The notes under the pieces: generated by a model | Databases searched by the model: none | What the model saw: the letters and a program-made list of their open reading frames with translations, nothing else | What the model was told of the DNA's origin: nothing | Shown here: piece by piece, positions 31,174 to 39,852 of the stretch | Layout: each line of letters begins with the position of its first letter | How positions within the stretch are numbered: the first letter of the stretch is position 1 | Origin: Planctomycetota bacterium | Lineage (GTDB): Bacteria > Planctomycetota > Planctomycetia > Gemmatales > Gemmataceae | Direction: 5' to 3' | Assembly: GCA_016873095.1 (NCBI GenBank) | Contig: VGYC01000010.1 | Coordinates: 1 to 64,000 of the forward strand | DNA: 64,000 nucleotides | Program-made: the position numbers and the translations under genes

Positions 31174-32553
31174 ATGAGCGAGACCAGGCGTAGCGGCATG
31201 TCGCGCCGCGATTTGATGAAGACCTCGGGCAAGGTGGCGGCGGCATCGGCGCTGGCGGGGGTCGTGTTGCCGCAGGTTCATGCCGGCGAGAACAACACCA
31301 TCCAGGTGGCGCTGGTGGGCTGCGGCAGCCGTGGCACCGGGGCGGCCGAAAATGCCCTTTCCGTTCGCAACGGGCCGATCCGTCTCGTCGCCATGGCGGA
31401 TGTTTTTCCGGCGCGGCTCAGCGGTAGCTACAACAGCCTGCATCGCTCCTTTGCCGCGCAAATGGACGTGCCCGAGAGTCGCCGTTTCATCGGCTTCGAC
31501 GGCTATCGCCGGGCCATGGATTGCTTGCGCCGTAATGACGTCGTCATCCTGACCACGCCGCCCGCGTTCCGCTGGCCGCACTTCACCTACGCCATCGAGC
31601 GCGGCATCAACGTCTTCATGGAAAAGCCGACGACCGTGGACGGCCCGAGCACGCGCCGCATGTTCCAGCTTGCCGAGCAATCGGAACGGGCCAACCTGAA
31701 GGTCGGCGTTGGCCTCATGTGCCGTCACTGCACGGCCCGCGGCGAGCTGTTCAACCGTATCCGCGACGGACAGATGGGCGACATCAACCTGCTGCGTTGT
31801 TACCGCCAGCACGGCCCGGTGGGCCACGCCTTCGTCGGCCCGAAGCCGGCGGGAATCAGCGAGTTGCTCTACCAGGTACAGGAGTTTCACGCCTTTCTGT
31901 GGGCCTCGGGCGGCTGCTTCAGCGACTTCTACATCCACAACATCGACGAGTGCTGCTGGATGAAGGACGCCTGGCCGACACAGGCGCAGGCCTCCGGCGG
32001 CCGCCACTACCGCGGCAACAATGTCGATCAGAACTTCGACAGCTACTCCGTGGAGTACACGTTCGCCGACGGCGCCAAGATGTTCCTCGAGGGCCGTTGC
32101 ATCGAGGGAGCGCATCAGCAGTTCTCCAGCCTGGCGCACGGCACGCGCGGCTCGGCCATCATCTCCTGGTCCGGGCACACGCCCTCGCGAGCCCGCATCT
32201 TCCGCGGACAGAACAACGTCATCACCAACACGCGCGACGTCGCCTGGCGCGCCCCCCAGCAGGAGCCCAATCCCTACCAGCTGGAATGGGACCACCTCAT
32301 TGATGCGATCCGCCGCGATCGCCGGCACAATGAAGCACGCCGAGGCGCCGAGGCCAGTCTGGTCACCGCCATGGGCCGCATGGCCGCCCACACCGGTGTG
32401 GTCATCACTCGCGATCAGATGCTCAACTGCGACCACGAGTTCGCGCCGCAGGTCGATCGCCTGGCCATGGACTCCGCCGCCCCGCTCCGCGCCGACAACA
32501 ACGGCAAGTACGCCGTGCCGCAACCGGGCATCAACACGCGGCGCGAGTTCTAG
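31174..32553 (+). CDS. Tat-exported Gfo/Idh/MocA family oxidoreductase
   Basis: A 459-residue NAD(P)-dependent oxidoreductase with a Tat signal: SRRDLMKTSGKVAAASALAGVVLPQVHA at about residues 10-37. The Rossmann start is IQVALVGCGSRGTGAAENAL, and the sugar-dehydrogenase motif is VFMEKPTTVDGPSTRR (E-K-P). The C-terminal alpha/beta domain includes YSVEYTFADGAKMFLEGR and QLEWDHLIDAIRRDRRHNEARRG, typical of the exported planctomycete group. The sugar substrate is unknown. It stands alone between lpxI and a cytochrome c peroxidase gene, with gaps of about 186 and 188 bp. Confidence 0.92.
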   Translation: MSETRRSGMSRRDLMKTSGKVAAASALAGVVLPQVHAGENNTIQVALVGCGSRGTGAAENALSVRNGPIRLVAMADVFPARLSGSYNSLHRSFAAQMDVPESRRFIGFDGYRRAMDCLRRNDVVILTTPPAFRWPHFTYAIERGINVFMEKPTTVDGPSTRRMFQLAEQSERANLKVGVGLMCRHCTARGELFNRIRDGQMGDINLLRCYRQHGPVGHAFVGPKPAGISELLYQVQEFHAFLWASGGCFSDFYIHNIDECCWMKDAWPTQAQASGGRHYRGNNVDQNFDSYSVEYTFADGAKMFLEGRCIEGAHQQFSSLAHGTRGSAIISWSGHTPSRARIFRGQNNVITNTRDVAWRAPQQEPNPYQLEWDHLIDAIRRDRRHNEARRGAEASLVTAMGRMAAHTGVVITRDQMLNCDHEFAPQVDRLAMDSAAPLRADNNGKYAVPQPGINTRREF

Positions 32554-32575
32554 TCGATGGTCCTTGCCGTGACAC

Positions 32576-32640
32576 GGCCCACTCGCTTGCGGTTTCGCGC
32601 CCGACGACCTTCGTAGCGCGCGTGACCGCAAGCGCAGGCC
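32576..32640. repeat. Intergenic inverted repeat containing the CGCTTGCGGT word
   Basis: CGCTTGCGGT (32584-32593) and its exact reverse complement ACCGCAAGCG (32625-32634) can form a stem, extended outside by GGCC on both sides (32576-32579 and 32637-32640). It lies just after the Gfo/Idh gene. The left arm extends to a 15-mer also found at 19513-19527. Confidence 0.65.
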
Positions 32641-32741
32641 GTTTATCGTTCCACGCATGTCCTTTCGCCGATTCGTCCATAGAATAACGTTCTCCCGCCA
32701 CGCGCCCAGTCATTGACTCTCTTGCCATCGTGGAGACTCAC

Positions 32742-34280
32742 GTGAATCGACAACTCGTGCGAATCGCCAGCGTTGTTGTTATCGCTGTCGCCGTCATCGC
32801 TGCCTCGTGGGATTCAACCCCGGCGCAAAACGGCAAGGGGTCCGCCAGCACCGAAGCGCTCGACTGGCAATTGCCGCGAACCAGCGTGATGTTGCCTTTC
32901 GAAAAGGAGCAACCCATCTCTTTCGTCTCGACGCAGAATCCGGCGGAGTGGCAAAAGCTGCCGTCGTTCTGGAACGAGACGACTGAGAAGGCGACTGATC
33001 CGGTTACAGGCGCGGTCGTCGAACGCAAGACGGTCAAGCTGAAGCTGCCGCTGGGCATTGCGGTTGCGCCAAAGGTGCCGGTCGAGAACCCGATGACCGT
33101 ACCACGCTGGGCGCTGGGCAAGCGGCTCTATTTCGACACCGCGATCTCGTCGGACGCCAGGGTGTCGTGCGCCACCTGCCACGATCCGCGCAAGGGTTAC
33201 ACCGATCAGATGCCGGTGTCGTCCGGCATCGGCGGTTTGAAGGGGGGCGTCAGCGCGCCGACCGTGCTCAATGCGTCTTACAATTCGCTGCAGTTCTGGG
33301 ATGGCCGGGCTCTCTCGCTGGAAGACCAGGCGCAGGGGCCACCGCAGAATCCTGTCGAGATGTTCGACGGCGCCGGCAACGCCTGGCACAAGGTCGTCGA
33401 GCGCATCCGCAAGAAGGGGGACTATCGCGAGCGCTTTCTGGAAGCTTTTGGCACGGAGCCGACTCGCGACACCATCGCCAAGGCCATAGCCACCTACGAA
33501 CGCACCGTGTTTTCAGGCAACAGCATTCACGATCGTGCCGAGCGTGCCATGCGCCTGCGTGTCGAGGATGAAGGAGGGACCAAGCTCGACATCCTCCCCA
33601 AGGATTACGAAAAGGTGCTGAACGAAGCCTTCGCGGCCAAGGACAGGCATGCCCTCAAGGCGCTTGGTCTTGACCCCGCCAGGGACAAAGGCAAGGTTGC
33701 CGAGCTTTCCAGGAGCCTCAGCAACGGCAAGGTGCTCTTCTTTGGCAAGGCACGCTGCGCCAATTGCCACGTCGGCGAGAACTTCAGCGACGGGCAGTTT
33801 CATAATCTTGGAGTCGGCGTCAAGGATGGCAGGCTGCCGGCCGACGGCCTGGGACGCTTTGCCCGCCTGCCGGTCGGCCACAAGAACGCCGAGATGATGG
33901 GCGCCTTCAAGACGCCCACGCTTCGCGGCCTCGTCAGCACGGCCCCATACATGCACGACGGCAGTGAAGACACGCTGGAGAAGGTCGTCGAATTCTACGA
34001 CCGCGGCGGCAACGCCAACCGCTTCCTGTCCACCAAGCTGCGCGACCTCGACGCGGAAAAGAACTTCCTCGCCAGCCGGCTCAACAATACCGGCTACAAG
34101 GGCCCGCCGGTCAAGCTCTTCGGCCCGGACAACACTCCCATCGTGCCTCTGGACCTGAAGCTGACCAAGCAGGAACACAAGGACGTGGCCAACTTCCTGC
34201 GGGCCCTGGAGGGTGATCCGGTCGATCCGATCGTGTCCGACCCGGTCCGCTGGCCGGCGCGGGTATCGTCGCGGAACTGA
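32742..34280 (+). CDS. Diheme cytochrome c peroxidase (MauG/CcpA family)
   Basis: A periplasmic diheme enzyme of about 512 residues that reduces peroxide or oxidises another substrate. A signal peptide (RIASVVVIAVAVIAASWDSTPAQ) lies near the start. The first heme site is CATCH (about residues 143-147), followed by DPRKGYTDQ and the conserved APTVLNASYN and FWDGRA. The second is CANCH (about 339-343), followed by FKTPTLRGLVSTAPYMHDGSEDTL, in which the Met and Asp-Gly are family features. It is longer than CcpA (about 340) because of an N-terminal extension and an insert between the hemes. I chose GTG at 32742 (GGAG seven bases upstream); another GTG lies four codons earlier. Confidence 0.93.
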   Translation: MNRQLVRIASVVVIAVAVIAASWDSTPAQNGKGSASTEALDWQLPRTSVMLPFEKEQPISFVSTQNPAEWQKLPSFWNETTEKATDPVTGAVVERKTVKLKLPLGIAVAPKVPVENPMTVPRWALGKRLYFDTAISSDARVSCATCHDPRKGYTDQMPVSSGIGGLKGGVSAPTVLNASYNSLQFWDGRALSLEDQAQGPPQNPVEMFDGAGNAWHKVVERIRKKGDYRERFLEAFGTEPTRDTIAKAIATYERTVFSGNSIHDRAERAMRLRVEDEGGTKLDILPKDYEKVLNEAFAAKDRHALKALGLDPARDKGKVAELSRSLSNGKVLFFGKARCANCHVGENFSDGQFHNLGVGVKDGRLPADGLGRFARLPVGHKNAEMMGAFKTPTLRGLVSTAPYMHDGSEDTLEKVVEFYDRGGNANRFLSTKLRDLDAEKNFLASRLNNTGYKGPPVKLFGPDNTPIVPLDLKLTKQEHKDVANFLRALEGDPVDPIVSDPVRWPARVSSRN

Positions 34281-34282
34281 CC

Positions 34283-34296
34283 GGCCGCTTGCGGCC
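34283..34296. repeat. Palindrome between convergent genes
   Basis: GGCCGC and GCGGCC flank TT in the 21-bp gap between the cytochrome c peroxidase gene and the convergent minus-strand gene. It may slow transcription from both sides, but no T-run accompanies it. It contains CGCTTGCGG, the core of the 15-mer seen elsewhere. Confidence 0.45.
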
Positions 34297-34301
34297 TGGC
34301 G

Positions 34302-35897
34302 CTAGACGCTGTTTACAAATGCGCGCAGCTCCGCTTCCGGATACAGACAGAACGCGAAATCGCGCCTGCCGAGAATCTTCTGAGCCTGTTGCTCGCGCCG
34401 GCAACGTGACTTTTCTTGCAGGCCGCGTTGCCATGGCTCCTCGAGAAGCGCCCTCAGCCGGCGGTTCAGAGTGCGAATGGCCCGGGCGCGCTGACGCCGT
34501 TCATCACGGCTGTCCGGTTGGCGGGCAATCCAATCGCCTTTCTCCTCGACAAGCTTGGCGTGCTGCAATGCCAGCGCGTGCGACTGGGGATTGTACAGCA
34601 ATTCGCGAAGCTGGCGCTCCGCATTGCAGCCCCTGCGGAAGTCGCCGCCCGCTTCCTTGAATGGCAGGCGCAGCGTGCCCGTGAGAATCATGAAATGCGG
34701 CGGCGTCATGCCGTAGTAGCCGCGAATCACCTCATTGGTGACAACATCGTACAGCCCGCCGCCCAGACCGTGCATGAATACGTCGGCGACGAGCATCCGG
34801 GCGAAGAGCGTCGTCGTCAGGGCACGCGTGCGAATGCGTACGCCGGTCCCTTGAATGGCCTGAAAATCGCGTACCAGAACTGAAGGACTTGAGCTGTCCA
34901 GCGACGCTCGAACATCGGTGCCGGCGCGAAGGTGCAGCGCAGATTTCTGCGCTTGCACAAACAACCGGCCGCGGCGCCCGCCAGCTTGCCAGGCCCAGAA
35001 GGGCGCTTCCAGCCAGTCGTCGTCACGAACCAGCTCAGGCATCGGATGATTACGGCTGCGGATGCCGTGTTGCTTGCGATAGTCGCGGATGGCGCGATTG
35101 AAAACGTCGTGGAAGCTCGGCAAATTGCAAAGGACATCGGCGGCGAACCAGGCGAACGTCGCGCCGCGGCACAGCCGGCTGATCGGCGCCTCCAGATTAC
35201 GACAGCCCCAGACGTGTTCGATGGCCCGCCGCGCTGCCGCGAAGCGCTCGCCCAGCAATGAAGTCCGCACCGCCTGCTTCCGGGCTTCGGCCCAGAATCT
35301 CGGCAACAGCGGCGCAAAGTTCCAGTCGCGCGTCCAGCTCTCCGCGCGCTCGGCGAGGGTTGCGAACAGTGTCTCATCGCGAACGGGACGCTCTTCATAG
35401 GGAGCATCGCCATTCCAGGCGTCGAATGGCAAGCGTAGCAACCAGGGCTGATCGCGCTCCGCTACGAGGACGCCCATGTTGGCGGCGATGGAACGAGCCG
35501 GCACCCGCAGCGTTGTCGATTTGGCGATGTCGTTGTCCACGACGAGGTTGAGCGCCGTGCCGCGCACTGTTCTTGCCAGTCCGGCGAGGGCAAAGTTCTT
35601 GAGCCAGACTCCCGGATGAAAGAGTTCTGGTTGGTGGCCGCCGAGGAGTAGCAGCTGCGTTCCATGATCCGATACGCCCTGGCCGGCCTCGCTCAAGTAC
35701 TCCCGGGCTGTTGCCACGGCTTCCGCGCGCGCCTGGTCCCGCATCTCCGCAAGCGATCGGCCGAGAATGGCGACCGTGCCGTGCTGGAACAGACGGCGGT
35801 TGCTTTGCAAGACTGGTTCAATGTCGATGAGGGGCGGCTCGGCCAGAATCGCGCCGTTTTTCGCGGAGGCCGTGAGACGAGGCGGGCCAATGCTCAC
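34302..35897 (-). CDS. Hypothetical protein with distant BshC-like features
   Basis: A soluble protein of 531 residues without a firm family. Residues around 80-125 (LLLGGHQPELFHPGVWLKNFALAGLA, then NLVVDNDIAKSTTLRVP) resemble the opening of BshC, the bacillithiol-synthesis ligase (GGQQAGLLTGPLYTIYKAL, then a D-rich strand), and the length is close to BshC's 540. I cannot see the rest of the BshC motifs, so this is a lead only. The GTG start at 35897 overlaps the stop of the preceding glycosyltransferase in GTGA, giving translational coupling; the frame extends further but only inside that gene. The C-terminal 90 residues are rich in Arg and Gln and probably helical. Confidence 0.6.
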   Translation of the reverse strand: MSIGPPRLTASAKNGAILAEPPLIDIEPVLQSNRRLFQHGTVAILGRSLAEMRDQARAEAVATAREYLSEAGQGVSDHGTQLLLLGGHQPELFHPGVWLKNFALAGLARTVRGTALNLVVDNDIAKSTTLRVPARSIAANMGVLVAERDQPWLLRLPFDAWNGDAPYEERPVRDETLFATLAERAESWTRDWNFAPLLPRFWAEARKQAVRTSLLGERFAAARRAIEHVWGCRNLEAPISRLCRGATFAWFAADVLCNLPSFHDVFNRAIRDYRKQHGIRSRNHPMPELVRDDDWLEAPFWAWQAGGRRGRLFVQAQKSALHLRAGTDVRASLDSSSPSVLVRDFQAIQGTGVRIRTRALTTTLFARMLVADVFMHGLGGGLYDVVTNEVIRGYYGMTPPHFMILTGTLRLPFKEAGGDFRRGCNAERQLRELLYNPQSHALALQHAKLVEEKGDWIARQPDSRDERRQRARAIRTLNRRLRALLEEPWQRGLQEKSRCRREQQAQKILGRRDFAFCLYPEAELRAFVNSV

Positions 35898-36640
35898 GAA
35901 CGGGTCCCCCGGCAACAGCCGCTGAGCAATTCCCCGCGCTGAGCGGGCGTGCCGTCCGCCAGAGCGGCAGCGATCACGCCTCGATAATAGGCAAGCCGTT
36001 CCGTGGGATTGTTGAGCACGCCGCCGAACGCCCGGTTGGGATCGAGGTATAGCCGCGGCACGCCCACTTCCTTGATCTTGAGTCCGCGTTGTGCCGCCTG
36101 TACCCACACCTGCAGCGGCATGCCCCAGCCTGTCTCCGTCGGGTTGAGTTTCAGCAGGGCACAGCGGCGATAGGCCTTGAAGCCGCAGAAGGCGTCTGTC
36201 AACCGCAAGCCAAGCTGGTCGTTCAATTCGCGGGTGATCTGGGCATTGATTTTCTGACGGTCCGGCGGCGTCGCCAGGGTGTCCTGTCGAAAGTCGCGAA
36301 GATACCGGCTGCCGCTGACAATGTCGGCGTCATGAATCGCCTCGACGAGCACGGAAATCCTTCCCGGCTCGTGCTGGCCATCGCAATCCATCGTCACCAG
36401 CACATCGATGTCCTGGTTGCGGGCGTGGTCGAAGGCCGAGATGAGGGCCGCACCGTATCCCAAGTTGCGCGAATGCGTGATGACTTCGACTTCTGGATGC
36501 CGGGCCAGCAACTCGCCGGTGCGATCCGTGGAGCCGTCATTGACGACCAGGATTTTCGGCGAATGGCGGGTCACCTCCGCCAGCACGCTCTCCAGGTGCC
36601 GCTCTTCGTTGTAGACGGGGATGGCCGTGAGTAGCTTCAT
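35894..36640 (-). CDS. Family 2 glycosyltransferase (DPM1-like)
   Basis: A 248-residue GT-A fold enzyme that transfers a sugar from a nucleotide donor, probably to a lipid carrier or glycan. It starts MKLLTAIPVYNEERHLESVL, then ILVVNDGSTDRT and TMDCDGQHEPG (the D-x-D type metal site). GSRYL and the FCGFKAYRR segment are typical of dolichyl-phosphate mannose synthase-like GT2 enzymes. There are no C-terminal transmembrane helices. The ATG at 36640 is fixed by the standard N-terminus; a longer frame lacks family sequence. It is coupled with the downstream BshC-like gene. Confidence 0.88.
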   Translation of the reverse strand: MKLLTAIPVYNEERHLESVLAEVTRHSPKILVVNDGSTDRTGELLARHPEVEVITHSRNLGYGAALISAFDHARNQDIDVLVTMDCDGQHEPGRISVLVEAIHDADIVSGSRYLRDFRQDTLATPPDRQKINAQITRELNDQLGLRLTDAFCGFKAYRRCALLKLNPTETGWGMPLQVWVQAAQRGLKIKEVGVPRLYLDPNRAFGGVLNNPTERLAYYRGVIAAALADGTPAQRGELLSGCCRGTRS

Positions 36641-36774
36641 GCGCTGCCTCAGAGGTTCGCGTCGCGGACGCCTTCCTAATTCTAACCAGCAAGAAAAGGA
36701 TGTCAAACGCTTCAAGGAGTCGAGGCGGCGAATAGCCGAAGTGATCTCCTGTCAAGCCAGCATGCATGCACGAA

Positions 36775-37920
36775 TCATGCGTGAATCTCTGCCAGTGCGG
36801 ACGCTAGCCTGTCGATGTCCTCCTCGGTGCTGAATGCCCCCGGGCTGACGCGGACGGCGCCGTCGGGGAACGTGCCGATGTTGCGGTGGATGTAGGGAGC
36901 ACAGTGCAGGCCGGGGCGGATGGCGATGTCGAAGGCCTGGTCGAGGATGCCGCCAATCTCGGCGGCAGGCAAAGCCTCGCTGACGAAGCTCAGCGTGCCG
37001 ACACGGCGGGACAAGTCGCGATGGCCAAAGACCGTGACGCCTGGAAGCTCGTCGAGCCGTTGCCAGAGCCGCTCGATCAACGCCGTCTCATGCGCATGGA
37101 TGCGGAGCATGCCGTGCTCCCGGAAGTACTTGATGCCGGCGGCGAGGCCGGCCACGCCGAGGACATTGGGTGTGCCGCCTTCGAGGAAAGACGGCAGTTC
37201 ACGCGGCTGTGTTTCGCTGGACGAATCGCCGCCGGTGCCGCCCTCGCGCCAGACGGCCACCTTGGCGCGCGGCCCGACGTAGAGCGCTCCGGTCCCCGTT
37301 GGACCGAGCAGCGACTTGTGCCCCGGAAACGCCAGCAGATCGATCAGCATCTCCTGCACACGAATGGGCAGCACTCCGGCAGTCTGGGCGGCGTCGACCA
37401 GGAAGAGAACCTCGTGCTCGCGGGCAATCCGACCGACGTCGGCGATCGGCTGCACCGTGCCCAGCACGTTGCTGGCGTGCGTCATGGCGATGAGCCGTGT
37501 TTTCGGCGTGATCGCCTTGCGGAACGCGTCCGGATCAACCGATCCGGTGGCGTCCGCCTTGATGCGTGTCAGGGCGATCTTACCGGTGAGTTCCATGGCG
37601 CGCAACGGCCGGCTGACGCTGTTGTGCTCCAGGTCCGTGGTGATGACGTGATCGCCTGCCGAAAGCACGCCCTTGAACGCCATGTTGAGCGCGTCGGTGC
37701 AATTGAGGGTGAAGATGAAACGCTCGGGCGCCTCGCCGGCAAATAATTGATTGAGCAGATGGCGGGCATCGTCGAGAGCACGCTCGGCGGCGAGCGCCAT
37801 CTTGTGTCCCGCCCGGCCTGGATTGGCCAGGTCCGTGCGCGCGAAGCGGTCCAGGGCCTGGTAGACGGCCTCCGGTTTCGGAAAACTCGTGGCAGCATTG
37901 TCGAGGTAGATCATGCCCAT
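36775..37920 (-). CDS. Class V aminotransferase, cysteine desulfurase family
   Basis: A PLP enzyme of 381 residues that most likely removes sulfur from cysteine. YLDNAATSFPKPEAVYQAL is the SufS/CsdB-like N-terminus. THASNVLGTVQPI, VDAAQTAGVLPI (PLP-contacting Asp and Gln) and FPGHKSLLGPTGTGALYV (the Lys that binds PLP) follow. Near the C-terminus is RPGLHCAPYIHRNIGT, whose Cys is the probable persulfide carrier. Together with the E1-like gene 89 bp upstream it could form a sulfur-transfer pair for molybdopterin or thiamine. A large hairpin separates the two genes. The start ATG is followed by another two codons later. Confidence 0.9.
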   Translation of the reverse strand: MGMIYLDNAATSFPKPEAVYQALDRFARTDLANPGRAGHKMALAAERALDDARHLLNQLFAGEAPERFIFTLNCTDALNMAFKGVLSAGDHVITTDLEHNSVSRPLRAMELTGKIALTRIKADATGSVDPDAFRKAITPKTRLIAMTHASNVLGTVQPIADVGRIAREHEVLFLVDAAQTAGVLPIRVQEMLIDLLAFPGHKSLLGPTGTGALYVGPRAKVAVWREGGTGGDSSSETQPRELPSFLEGGTPNVLGVAGLAAGIKYFREHGMLRIHAHETALIERLWQRLDELPGVTVFGHRDLSRRVGTLSFVSEALPAAEIGGILDQAFDIAIRPGLHCAPYIHRNIGTFPDGAVRVSPGAFSTEEDIDRLASALAEIHA

Positions 37921-37927
37921 CTTCTTG

Positions 37928-37991
37928 GTTTACGTTTCGCGCTCGCGGGAAACAGTTGAGGAACAGCGTCGCGCGAGCGCGAATCGTAAAC
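37928..37991. repeat. 20-bp near-perfect inverted repeat between E1-like and desulfurase genes
   Basis: The left arm 37928-37947 (GTTTACGTTTCGCGCTCGCG) and the right arm 37972-37991 are reverse complements with a single mismatch. The loop is 24 bases. It fills most of the 89-bp gap between two co-oriented genes. No T-run follows on either strand. It could be an intergenic hairpin element or a palindrome recognised by a protein. Confidence 0.8.
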
Positions 37992-38009
37992 GCAGCATCT
38001 CTCCTGCTA

Positions 38010-39059
38010 TTAGTGCCCGATGTACTTCGCGTACAGCGTTCGCGCCTTGTCCACGTCGTTGGTGCCCTTGATGATGGCCCGGCCGTCGGGAAAGACGGTG
38101 AACTCGTAGCCATCCACCTGGAACTTGAGCAGGAAGCGATTGTAGCTGACGCTGCCGAGCTTCTCCAGGTGCCGGGCCATGTCCTCGAAGTTGAGCGACG
38201 ACGGGGTCCGATGCGCGACCTGCACGGCATTGCGGCCGCACAGGCTCGTCGTGTGCGCCCCGTGATCGCCTTCCAGCCAATCAAAGCGGCGATGCCGGCA
38301 GCACGGACAGTCAACCTTGCCCAGCAGCGGCGCGATCTTGATGCGCCGCTGGATATTGTCCCACACGTCGAGATAGATGAGCTCGCGGTTGACCTTGTCG
38401 AGCTTGCCGGCCAGGATCTTCAGCGCCTCGGCCGCCTGGTAGCTGGCCACGATGTTTACGATCGGGGAGAGCACGCCCGCCGTCTCGCAGGTCCCCGCCT
38501 CGCCGGGGTTCGGCGCCGCCTCGAAGACGCAACGCAGGCACGGCGTCTGCCCCGGCAGGATGGTCATGGTCTGCCCGTGGCTGCCGATGCAGCCGCCGTA
38601 GACCCACGGCTTATTCAGCTTCACGGCCGCATCGTTGATGAGGTAGCGGATCTCGAAGTTGTCCGTGCCGTCGAGGATCAGGTCCGCGTCCCTGACGAGG
38701 TCGAGGATGTTGGTGCGGTCGATGTCCGTCACCACCGGCTCGATGTGCACCGAGGAGTTGACGGCGCCGAGCTTGCGGGCGGCCGCCTCGGCCTTGGGTA
38801 GGTTCTCGGCCACGTCGTGTTCGTCGAACAGCACCTGCCGCTGGAGGTTGTGCGTCTCGATGAAGTCGCGATCGATGAGGCGCAGATGCCCAACGCCGGC
38901 GCGGACCAGCGCATTGGCCAGCACCGTGCCGAGCGCCCCGCAACCGCACAGGGTCACGTGGCTATTGCCGAGCCGCTTCTGCCCCGCCTCGCCGATGCCG
39001 GGGAAACGCATTTGACGGCTGTAACGTTCGAAAGTGGGGTCGTTGGACTTCGTCTCCAT
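38010..39059 (-). CDS. E1-like adenylyltransferase (MoeB/ThiF/HesA family)
   Basis: It adenylates the C-terminal glycine of a small sulfur-carrier protein. The 349-residue protein starts with ERYSRQMRFPGIGEAGQKRL, the usual MoeB/ThiF opening, then VTLCGCGALGTVLANALVRAG (the nucleotide loop), RLIDRDFIETHNLQRQVLFDE and LILDGTDNFEIRYLINDAAV (catalytic Asp). Zinc is held by CLRC and the later CPCC. After residue 270 comes an extra domain of about 80 residues (NFEDMARHLEKLG, FPDGRAIIKGTND) that replaces the rhodanese domain seen in some MoeB proteins. No MoaD or ThiS gene is adjacent. It precedes the cysteine desulfurase gene on the same strand. Confidence 0.92.
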   Translation of the reverse strand: METKSNDPTFERYSRQMRFPGIGEAGQKRLGNSHVTLCGCGALGTVLANALVRAGVGHLRLIDRDFIETHNLQRQVLFDEHDVAENLPKAEAAARKLGAVNSSVHIEPVVTDIDRTNILDLVRDADLILDGTDNFEIRYLINDAAVKLNKPWVYGGCIGSHGQTMTILPGQTPCLRCVFEAAPNPGEAGTCETAGVLSPIVNIVASYQAAEALKILAGKLDKVNRELIYLDVWDNIQRRIKIAPLLGKVDCPCCRHRRFDWLEGDHGAHTTSLCGRNAVQVAHRTPSSLNFEDMARHLEKLGSVSYNRFLLKFQVDGYEFTVFPDGRAIIKGTNDVDKARTLYAKYIGH

Positions 39060-39090
39060 TGGTTCATTCTACCATTTCGCATCGTGCGAG

Positions 39091-39750
39091 TTAATGGGCC
39101 GCAGCGGTGTCGTCAGTGGGTTCGCCCGACCGCGACCACGTTCGGTATACCAGTTCAGCTTCGCGCGCGAGACTTTCTAGGTCTGGAGGCCCGGGGCGCA
39201 TCTTGCGTGTGGCATCAGAGATGCGGATGCGCGTGAATTCTGTACCGAGAATGTCATCCAAGGCGTGAGCCGAAGTACTAGATGCGGAGTGACCGAGACA
39301 ATCTAATTCATGGTCATTCGCAAGCGCGTCAAGCAATGCGGGAATTGCCGCTGGGCTTGCGATGACTCCCAATGCGCAGGCGGCGTAGCCACGAACCTGG
39401 ACATCAGGGTCCGACCGCAAAACCGCGATGAGGGGCTCAACCGCCGCTTGGGCCCGTGGCGACGCAAGGTACTCGCAAACTGTCAATCGCACTGTTTCGT
39501 CTGGATCGCGGAGCAAGGGCACGAGCAAAGGAGTGGCGCGTTCGAGGTCGAGCAAGCTCATGGTTTCGATTGCCGCACACCTGGTCTCCAAATCCCTGTC
39601 CGAAAGTTTGGCAACCAGCAACGGCATCACATCGTCAACTCCGGCATTTGTCATCTCAGCAAGGGCTCGGTCCCTGCCTTCGGGGCCTTCCCAATTTGGA
39701 CCTCCCAAGAGCCGAAACCATCTCTGAAGTCGATTGCGGTCCTTTGACAT
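39091..39750 (-). CDS. HEAT-repeat protein
   Basis: A 219-residue soluble protein of helical repeats, probably a binding scaffold. Repeats are seen around residues 40-70 (VMPLLVAKLSDRDLETRCAAIETMSLL), 72-100 (ATPLLVPLLRDPDETVRLTVCEYLA), 103-133 (AVEPLIAVLRSDPDVQVRGYAACALGVI) and 135-150. The D-x-D-x-x-V-R pattern at the turn is the HEAT (PBS lyase-like) signature. It lacks the Cys and active residues of a lyase. It lies 31 bp upstream of the E1-like gene. G+C is slightly lower than for its neighbours, and so is that of the TA-like genes beyond it. Confidence 0.82.
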   Translation of the reverse strand: MSKDRNRLQRWFRLLGGPNWEGPEGRDRALAEMTNAGVDDVMPLLVAKLSDRDLETRCAAIETMSLLDLERATPLLVPLLRDPDETVRLTVCEYLASPRAQAAVEPLIAVLRSDPDVQVRGYAACALGVIASPAAIPALLDALANDHELDCLGHSASSTSAHALDDILGTEFTRIRISDATRKMRPGPPDLESLAREAELVYRTWSRSGEPTDDTAAAH

Positions 39751-39852
39751 GTTTGATTCACTTGGGAAACTGCTGGTGAAATCAACGTACTACTGACCGG
39801 TCTCGTAAGTCAGCGCCGCTCGTTTCAAAAACTTGGCGGTTCCTGGAGTGGC

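Noticed and set aside
31153-32658. A 501-codon minus-strand frame over the Tat-exported oxidoreductase
   Set aside because: The plus-strand product has a Tat signal, Rossmann loop and E-K-P motif; the antisense frame has no domain.
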